Shown: piece by piece, positions 56,842 to 64,000 of the stretch
Layout: each line of letters begins with the position of its first letter
Position numbering within the stretch: the stretch's first letter is position 1
Assembly: GCA_020631735.1 (NCBI GenBank)
Contig: CM036160.1
Location: forward strand, 114,806,680 to 114,870,679
Source: Saccharum officinarum
Taxonomy: Eukaryota; Streptophyta; Magnoliopsida; Poales; Poaceae
DNA length: 64,000 nucleotides
Direction of reading: 5' to 3'
The notes under the pieces: generated by a model
The model's database searches: none
Told to the model about the DNA's origin: nothing
The model's input: only the letters and a program-made list of their open reading frames with translations
Made by a program: the position numbers and the translations under genes

Positions 56842-56968
56842 GGCCCTGTTCATCTAGCTTATAATCCGTCTTATTCAGCTTGTTTTTTCAGCCAAAACAG
56901 TATTTTTCTCTAAAAAAATCAGCCAACAGTGTTTTTCAGCCGGCTTATAATTCCAGCCGAACGGGCCC
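56842..56968. mobile_element. MITE with GGCCCTGTTC / GAACGGGCC ends
   Basis: Inverted ends GGCCCTGTTC and GAACGGGCC, with TTATAATCC and GGCTTATAATTCC subterminal palindromic parts. Same family as the 5640 element, here with the fuller terminal sequence. Confidence 0.7.
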
Positions 56969-56981
56969 AGGTCGTTTCGTT

Positions 56982-57902
56982 CAATTTGCAATTGGAAAAA
57001 GTTCAATTTCCCCCTCAACTTTGGCGTGCGTCCGTTTTTCCTCCCCGAACTCTAAAACCAGAAATCTTTCCACCTCCAACTTTGAAAACCGTTCGTTTTA
57101 CCTCCCTGGCCGGTTTTGAACGGTGGTTCTGCTACAGTAACAGTAGATTTGCTACAGTGAAGGTGGTTTTTTCTTTTTTCTTTTTAATTTATTTCGGCTT
57201 AATCTTAAAAAAATCATAGTAAATCACAGAAAAATCGCAAAATGGAAAATCTAATTTTGTTGGACTCTACATAAGTAGATCTACACAGTAAATATATAAT
57301 ATAGTATGCTTTAATACAAAGTTTTTGTTGTAGCTTTAGATATATGGTTTTTTAATTAATTCATAGCTGCAGTCCTATGGTCCAATTGTGGTGAAATTGT
57401 ACAAAGCCAAGGCATAAAAATTTACTGCAGTTCAAGCATACAATAATTAGTCCACCATAAAAATTTCATCACAATTAGACCATAGGAACTGTAGTTATAA
57501 ATTATTCCAGTTAATTATAGACAAAATTAGGTTTTCCAATTAATCTAAAGCTACAACAAAAACTTTGTATTAAAGCATACTATATTATATATTCACTGTG
57601 TAGATCTACTCATGTAGAGTCCAACAAAATTAGATTTTCTATTTTGTGATTTTTCTGTGATTTACTATGATTTTTTTTAAGATTTAGCCGAAATAAATAA
57701 AAAAGAAAAAGAAAAAACGCCTTCACTGTATCAAATCCACCGTTACTGTAGCAAACCACCGTTCAAAACCGGCCAGGGAGGTAAAACAAACGGTTTTCAA
57801 AGTTGGAGGAGGAAAGATTTCTAATTTTAGAGTTCGGGGAGGAAAAACGGACGCACGCCAAAGTTGTGGGGGAAAATTGGACTTTTTCCTTTGCAATTTG
57901 GA
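56982..57902. mobile_element. Foldback element, two arms of about 430-460 bp
   Basis: The left arm (AAAAAGTTCAATTTCCCCC, GTGCGTCCGTTTTTCCTCCC, CCTGGCCGGTTTTGAACGG, GCTACAGT) reappears inverted in the right arm (CCGTTCAAAACCGGCCAGG, GGAGGAAAAACGGACGCAC). Similarity continues to the centre near 57440, leaving a small loop. No ORF. A transcript through it would fold into a long hairpin. Confidence 0.88.
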
Positions 57903-58489
57903 GGGGGCGCTAGTGGTTCAGGGAGCTCGCTTGCGTCTGTGGGTCTGGCCCAAGAAAGCGGCCAACCAAGCCCGGTGGGAATCCATATCGGTGAGGGCCA
58001 CATGTTCGGCCACACGATATTCTTCCGGTCTGCTGTCATTTTCCGGAGTTGCGATCAGAGTGGCGTGTGTGCGCTGGGAGGTCGCGGCGTCGCAGCCACA
58101 CGGCCCAGGCTCCGGCAGTCCGGCACAGGGAGATCTTTGTTCCAATCTCCGAAGGTCTAGTGATGGACGAGTTAACTGCAGTTGGTGACTTGATGTCCGT
58201 TCGGTTTTTCTCCGTGTTTGATTATCAGGACTAACCGCTAGTCCATCCATATAGGAGTACTAATAGATGGGGCAACGTATCAGGCGGAAACCACGCCTTT
58301 CGTGAAAATCCGTGTAAACCATGATAAAAAAGTCATCTAAATTCACCAAAAAAATCACATATGTAGATGATATGATAATACACAACCTTATAAAAAATCT
58401 TGCCCAAACTTGACTTCGTTTGTGAGATATAAAAATAACAAATTTCAAGCCAGAAAGCACAATTATTTAGATAGACTGATTTTTAGTTC
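57903..58489. other. Intergenic
   Basis: A moderately GC-rich half followed by an AT-rich half. Nothing recognised. Confidence 0.35.
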
Positions 58490-59490
58490 ACAATATAAGC
58501 ATTGCTAGCACCTAGAAGTCTGCACCCTGTCCGACCCGACGCGGTATCTGCGCCCATCTAACCCCACACGGTGTCTGCACCCCCGCTGGACACCTCGCGT
58601 CCCCTCCAGCAGCTACAGCAAGCGGATCACATTACAACATATGCAACACCAGATCTACTTTTGAAACATTTAGATACAACAATTGTAACATACGTCTGAA
58701 GACAAATGAAACACTTCAAACATGAGTGTGAAACAATTGCAAAAACACTAAAAAAACACTTGAAAACCATTGCAAACATATGCAACATCCAGATAAAATA
58801 CTTGCAATATATGTGTGAAGCATATGCAACATCCAAATAAACACACTTACAACATACGTCTAAAAAATAGATGGAACATTGAGAACATAAGTTTACAACA
58901 TACGTGTACAACCATTGCAACATATGCAACATCCATACAAAACACTTGCAACATACATCTGAAACATCTGAAACACTTGAAACATACACTTACAACATGT
59001 GTTTTCAGCGCAACATCTACTTTTTGCTTGGACGATTGGAGGCTCGTCCACGCGAAGCTCAACACTGGTGCAGAGCTTGATGCGCGAAGTGGCGCACAAC
59101 TCCGTTTGAGAAGGCCACTCCGATGGAAAAGGAGGCCGGCGCGATGGAGTATGCCGCGGCGGGCAAATGGCCTGGTGGAGAGGAAGGATGGCGGGCGGCG
59201 GTGCTGGAGCGTGGTGAGAGAGAGGACGGTGGCCGATCGGGCACAGTGGCACGTGTGGTCGTGCTGGAGCACGCACGAGGTAGAGTGCCACGGTAGCGTT
59301 GTCGCGCCGGAGCACGCATGCGGCGCTGCGAACGCAGCGGTGGTGCGGTGAATGGAGAGGAATGGACGACGGCTCACGAGCAGATAAGGTTGAAGGCGAG
59401 CGGATATGCAAGATTTGGACCGTTTGGCTGGTGTCATGACCCATCAACGGCAGCGTCCGGACGGACGAACGTCCTTAGCACAGCAATACC
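58490..59490 (-). mobile_element. Unclassified element with TGTTGCAAGTGTTTCA subterminal repeats (copy 2)
   Basis: 58620-59000 carries inverted-orientation variants of TGAAACACTTGCAACATA; 59030-59440 is a GC-rich block; GCGTCCGGACGGACGAACGTCC near 59451-59473 matches the type of end seen on copy 1. The GC-rich block encodes no protein I recognise. Same layout as 13870-15010 in mirror orientation. Confidence 0.5.
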
Positions 59491-59897
59491 GAACACCTAA
59501 TCTACTAGTAGTTGGTAAAGAGAAGTTGAAGTGGACTAAGAGTGTCTCCATAAGTTCCCTAATACATTTTCATATTCCCATAAAACTATTATATTTGACT
59601 GTTATAATAGGAATAATTGTGCTTTTCTCCTGCTCTATCAAAGCGTCAATATATCTTTTTTACTGTGGTCATCGATATTTTTCTCATCTCCCCTCAAACA
59701 AAGGAGAGTTGTATCTCCCCTGATACCATGTGAACCACCACCCAAACTATCACTTTCCTTCCATATGTGTATTAGGGGATACATATGAAGGTACCGATGC
59801 AACAACTCTCCTAATATTCACAAAAATAATATTGGGCTATCCAATACATATGTATTGATAATAGATATTGGAGAACTGGTGAATATGCTCTAATAAC
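59491..59897. other. Intergenic, AT-rich
   Basis: Nothing recognised between the subterminal-repeat element and the Stowaway element. Confidence 0.35.
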
Positions 59898-59969
59898 TAC
59901 TTCCTCCGTCCACGAAAAAAATGCAATTCTCGTTTTTCGAGGAATCAAACATCTAGAGCGTTGACTAAA

Positions 59970-60762
59970 TCTATACTATAAAAGAGCGAAGGAACCCTAT
60001 GTTTTAGCCCTTAGATCATATATCCAACGCATCTAATCTCCCGTCCTAACCTGACAAACGGACCCGGCCGGAAAACTTTTAATTCTTTACGCGTGTTTAT
60101 GCTGTGTTTCCTCATATCGCTATTTTTTCACACAAAAAAAAACCCAGCCCACCTATACGTTACGAATAATATCGATTCATTAGTGTCATATGCACACACG
60201 TTACGAACAATATCGATTCATTAGTGTCATATGCACACACGTATAACCTCGTGGTGCGAGACGGGAGCAGCGGCGACATCCTGTGGCAGTCGTTCGACCC
60301 CCGACGAAGACGCTGGTACCGGGCATGAAGATCGGCCGCAACCTGTGGACGGATACAGAGTAGTACCTCCAGTCCTGGAAGGCGGCCAACGACCCGTCGC
60401 CGGGGACCTTACGGTACGTGGTTGTCACGAGGGGCGAGCCGCCGGAGATCGCGATGGTGGACTCAAGCGGCGCCAACAGGTTCCGCACGGTAGTGTGGAA
60501 CGGGCTATGGTTCAGCGGCATCCCGGAGATGGCGTCATATGCCGACGAGTTCGCTCACCTCACCCAAAAACTGCTTGCAACACATCACATTTTCATATCC
60601 CTTACCGACTAACTGTCCAAATACCATCTGAATTATCAAAAAATGTTAGATTAAAAAAATACAAAAATAAAAGGATAATAAAATAATAATAATTTAAGCT
60701 AAAAAATGAAAAATTAACACGATATCTTCTACGCACGTGCGGCGCACGTGCATGTTGACTAG
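59970..60762 (+). mobile_element. Helitron, 793 bp, with captured gene fragment
   Basis: Starts TCTATACTATAAAAGAGCGA between A and T of the host, ends with hairpin GCACGTGCGGCGCACGTGC, then ATGTTGA and CTAG. Both ends match the copy at 9723-11183. A GC-rich host-derived block lies at 60241-60560. A 42-bp direct duplication (60157-60240) lies just before the captured block. Confidence 0.88.
60241..60560 (+). pseudogene. Captured S-domain receptor kinase fragment in the Helitron
   Basis: The plus strand encodes NLVVRDGSSGDILWQSFD, then PGMKIGRNLWTDTE, YLQSWKAANDPSPGTLRY and VVWNGLWFSGIPEMASYADEF. These are hallmark stretches of the bulb-lectin and S-locus glycoprotein ectodomain of G-type lectin receptor kinases. 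One base is missing in the C-run after WQSFD, and a TAG replaces an expected Trp after NLWTDTE. There is no kinase domain. It is a nonfunctional capture. Confidence 0.85.
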
Positions 60763-60949
60763 TGTATATAAAAAGTACTAACATTCATGATACGAAATAT
60801 ATATAGTTAGATTAGTTATAGAATATATTTTGGCAATAAATTTACTTAAAGACATAAATACTAATACTATGTAGTATAAACTTAGTCAAACTTGACCAGT
60901 TTGAATAGCACGGATCCCATAATTCTATTCTCTTGTGGAAGGGAGAGTA

Positions 60950-62135
60950 CTGTTTAATGTATTCAAATGTCATAGGATTGAACTTCATCAGCCATCTCAA
61001 CTTTATGCACCTAACAGTTAGCTGTAGCAGCTTGTAAATTAGCAACGACTCGAGTCATATATACTCATATAGGTGATCCAAATAGTCTAGAACCTAACAA
61101 CTAATCCTGGGTGATTGAAACAGGCCTCTAGACCACAGTACCACCACACATGATGAGGTGTGTCCAATTTAGCACCCAGGTTTATCAGCCACTGTGCTTA
61201 ACGAACTCACTGACAAGATGTTACTACTACAAGGTTTGTTGGCGCTGCACTGCACCAGATCCGTCTTGGAACGGGTGCCGAAGCGGATGGGGTTGATGAT
61301 TCCCAATCATTCGTCACTTCCATACACCTGGAATTCTGAAGGGAGTAATAAATAAAGGAAACGTTTCTTTCTTTTTTCGGTTGCAACCGAAAGGATTCCC
61401 TTCTTTTTTAAAGCGCTGGGGATAAAAAAAAAACCAAGTGCCTTTTTCTTCTCTTATTTTATGACAAAGCTGAGTAAGCTTGATGGCGTGTGGCGTCGTT
61501 TACGTGCAATCGATCGTCCCACGCGTGTAACGCCAACAGCGTGGCCCAAAGATCCGGGGGCGCGACCCATGAATCAACGGCCTCTCTCCGCCAATTAGCG
61601 TACACAAATATATAGTACAAACTAAGTTGTAGGAGTAACATATGCCATGGTAACTTTGCATTGCTTTGGCGTCGCGACGGTAGATGACAATTCAGTAGCG
61701 TCCAAAACTGCAGGACGTGGCCGGACGGGAACCATGGGCTCTGTGGCAGACTGATGTGGGCTTTACCGAGATGAAAACCGTTTCGTGTCAGCATGATTAG
61801 TTAGCTAGGGTGAAAGATGGATTAAATTATGTGAACATCACCGCCGGACTCGGTCTCGATGCAACTTCCAATCTCACTCGCACTCCCACTTGAGCTCGTA
61901 ATCGTAAGCACTAAGCAGAGAGCACTTGGAAGTCGGTGTTCATAAAGCTAAGCAAGTTACATTTGAGTAGACGAGCAAGATTATGCTATACTATTGTAGA
62001 AGCAAAGTTCGTTCAATCCCCTAATGCTTGCTTTCGCCTAAACCTACTACCTCCTCGTTGGCCACACCGCCGAGTCGCCGAATATACGTGCATTGTTGAT
62101 ATCGTCGTCCTTGTTTATTTTTTGTTGCTGCGGCT
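60950..62135. other. Intergenic and possible 5' flank of the right-edge gene
   Basis: AT-rich, with no convincing gene. The final part up to the gap may belong to the 5' side of the gene at the right edge. Confidence 0.3.
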
Positions 62136-62235
62136 NNNNNNNNNNNNNNNNNNNNNNNNNNNNNNNNNNNNNNNNNNNNNNNNNNNNNNNNNNNNNNNNN
62201 NNNNNNNNNNNNNNNNNNNNNNNNNNNNNNNNNNN
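62136..62235. other. Assembly gap, 100 N
   Basis: Exactly 100 N, a scaffold join of unknown size. Confidence 0.98.
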
Positions 62236-63633
62236 ATAAGGGTCGCTTGCTTAGGAGTCAAGTTAACCTCTCTGTATAAGGAAGAGGAGATGTATCAATC
62301 TAATCAAGCAAGAATTAAGAAGGAAAACCCTTCCCTCTTGCCCGGCCGTGGGCGAATGCGCGCCGGCTCTCTCTCTCGCCCTCACAGCTCTAGCTGGCAT
62401 TGTAGCTCGACTGCCACTGCCGCTCCCAACTCTCCCCTCTCGATCCCAACAGCCCACAAACAGAGTATTTCAGATTCTGTTAAAAATTGTAATATTACCA
62501 ACTTGGGACTGAAAGACTTTGCTGCTGTTGTATTATAATTGTTATAAAAATAATATTATGTAATATCAGTTATACGTATATACACGTTCCACTTCCATAT
62601 GTTTTGACTAATATTTGTAAATCTATTGTCGCTTAAACTTAAAGCAGTTGGACCACAAGCATTGTAGGCTAAGGCCTATTTTTGCTGGAAGGAACATATA
62701 ACAAGTAACAATCTGGCTAACCATACAAGACATGCTTCATTGAGCAGGGGCATCTAAGCATTCTTTCTACCCTTTCATATGTACATATTTTAATATGAAG
62801 GATAATAAGATGCTAGTGTTATCATTATGTCTGTTCCTGCATAAGTATACTCAAAATTGTTGCCTTAGTTCCGAAAGGTACAAACTACAAACTTTGTGGC
62901 GTGGTATGATCTTACAAATTCAAATGTTTGAAAATAATTCATGTTGTATGACAAGAAAGAACATGTGATTTCAACTTGGATTTGTTCTGAATTAGATGGT
63001 TTACACTAAGTGGCTGGAGAAGGACAAAGGAGGACATCATTTTGGAGGTCTGAATCTTCTATGGAAAAACTTCTGCTGCAAAAGCTACTTTCCACATTAG
63101 TTACCTTTCGTTTTTCTGGTGATCAATTTTGATTTCAATTTGTTGTTTCATATTTTCTCAGCAATTTAGTTTAGGGTTTTGAAATCCAAATGCTCACTTT
63201 CTCTCATCCTTGGTAGCACATTGCTCCTGTGCACCACTGCTGAAATCAACCTAGTGTATATACTGTAAATAATTGTGCATGCTTATTCAAGAGGCATAAC
63301 AATGTTCCTTTACATGACGTAAAGAGCCATGATATACTATCAGAAATCTATAGCTCCTTGGTTGTACTGATTTAGGCTCATAAATCTCTGGATTTCTTTT
63401 CTCTTCTCAAATTTGCTTATTACAGTGGTTTAATGCTTTATATGACAGAGTGATGCAATTGGATATCTTACTTTTGATCCAATATTCCAGTCCTGTCACC
63501 ACTCACCTTTTTCGTAATTTTCTTTTCACCTATGTGATGTGAGGATCTCAGATATTTGATTGTTGATCACCTATTTTTCTTTATGCTATTTTCTTGCACC
63601 AAATATGTGCTGACTAGTTTAGGTGCTTAACAG
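62236..63633. other. Probable intronic or 5' region of the right-edge gene
   Basis: AT-rich, with T-rich tracts typical of plant introns. A short segment at 62995-63050 (ATGGTTTACACTAAGTGGC onward) could be an exon but cannot be confirmed. Confidence 0.35.
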
Positions 63634-63726
63634 ATGAAGAATGCATATGCTGTTTCAAGGCTGAGGAAGAAAACTGGGTATACCAAAAAGCAATTCTATG
63701 ATCAAGCATTAAAAATATACAAGGAG
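63634..63726 (+). CDS. Internal exon of a Tim44/mL45-like mitochondrial protein
   Basis: A 93-bp exon lies between CTTAACAG and the donor GGAG/GTACGT. It encodes MKNAYAVSRLRKKTG, then YTKKQFYDQALKIYKE, 31 codons in one phase. The pattern of a basic helix followed by KKQFYDEAL-IYKEV recalls plant Tim44-related / large mitoribosomal mL45 proteins from memory of that family. The following exons lie beyond the window, and upstream exons may lie in or before the gap. Family call is tentative. Confidence 0.5.
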
Positions 63727-64000
63727 GTACGTCTTATTTATTTGTTGGAAACTGCTCATATAATTTAAGAAGTACTACAATGGTGTGAGTTTCAGACTTG
63801 CTTGCATGTACCGCAATCTGGTTTCTGGTTTATGCAGTGTTTAAATTCTTAGAATAAGAAATAATACCTAATATGTTTCGGCAAGTATATAGTTTCATGA
63901 GAAGACAAGATCAATGAAACTAGATAGGTTTATTAGCTATTTAGCAAATTGACTGTCCAAATTGTTGATCTACTTGCTTTATGGTTTTGAGTTTTTCTTT
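63727..64000. other. Intron of the right-edge gene
   Basis: Starts with donor GTACGTC; AT-rich, no further exon before the window ends. Confidence 0.45.

Larger units (their letters stand above)
59898..60949. mobile_element. Stowaway-type MITE interrupted by a Helitron
   Basis: Left end TACTTCCTCCGTCCACGAAAAA; right end TTCTCTTGTGGAAGGGAGAGTA; these are inverted copies with mismatches and TA borders. The Helitron occupies 59970-60762, leaving about 72 bp on the left and 187 bp on the right. Confidence 0.7.

Overview
This is a plant nuclear window, almost certainly from a grass of the Andropogoneae type (sugarcane, Miscanthus or sorghum relatives). The evidence is GC-rich 5' exons, short GT-AG introns, grass-type protein families and intergenic space packed with Tourist, Stowaway and hAT-like MITEs, Helitrons and a Tekay/Del-type Ty3/gypsy element. 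Two runs of exactly 100 N (38499-38598, 62136-62235) are scaffold joins, so the window is three contigs. Many single-base indels, especially in homopolymers, point to residual consensus errors.

Genes from left to right: the 5' part of a grass-specific uncharacterised protein (minus, 2-700); a STELLO-like Golgi protein (minus, 1648-4091) with an N-terminal frameshift; head-to-head with it, a small uncharacterised protein with a winged-helix-like C-terminus (plus, 4536-5564); a GH1 beta-glucosidase (minus, 6601-9251); a choline-transporter-like PNS1/CTL membrane protein (plus, 19392-22566); the condensin I subunit CAP-D2 in 18 exons (plus, 47621-54994); and at the right edge one exon of a Tim44/mL45-like mitochondrial protein (63634-63726).

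The middle (24533-38498) is a chromodomain-bearing Ty3/gypsy element with a 4.8-kb LTR. Between the 5' LTR and gag it carries an intact extra ORF (30136-30750). Its product starts with an almost exact copy of the histone H3 N-terminal tail, followed by a coiled coil and a very acidic tail. Element pol is broken by frameshifts but still shows RT, RNase H, integrase and a C-terminal chromodomain. A histone-tail mimic and a histone-tail reader on the same transposon is the most striking observation here.

The region before CAP-D2 is a stack of nested transposons: a 2.3-kb solo LTR with a perfect 5-bp target duplication inside a Harbinger-type MITE, a second MITE, and an upstream near-identical 1.5-kb copy of the same promoter block, with a decayed HARBI1-type transposase between the copies. 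The CAP-D2 tail itself has grown by tandem duplication of an exon-intron unit. Further right are a 0.9-kb foldback element and a Helitron with a captured S-receptor-kinase fragment, inserted into a Stowaway element. Boundaries of MITEs and unclassified elements were read by eye and may be off by several bases.
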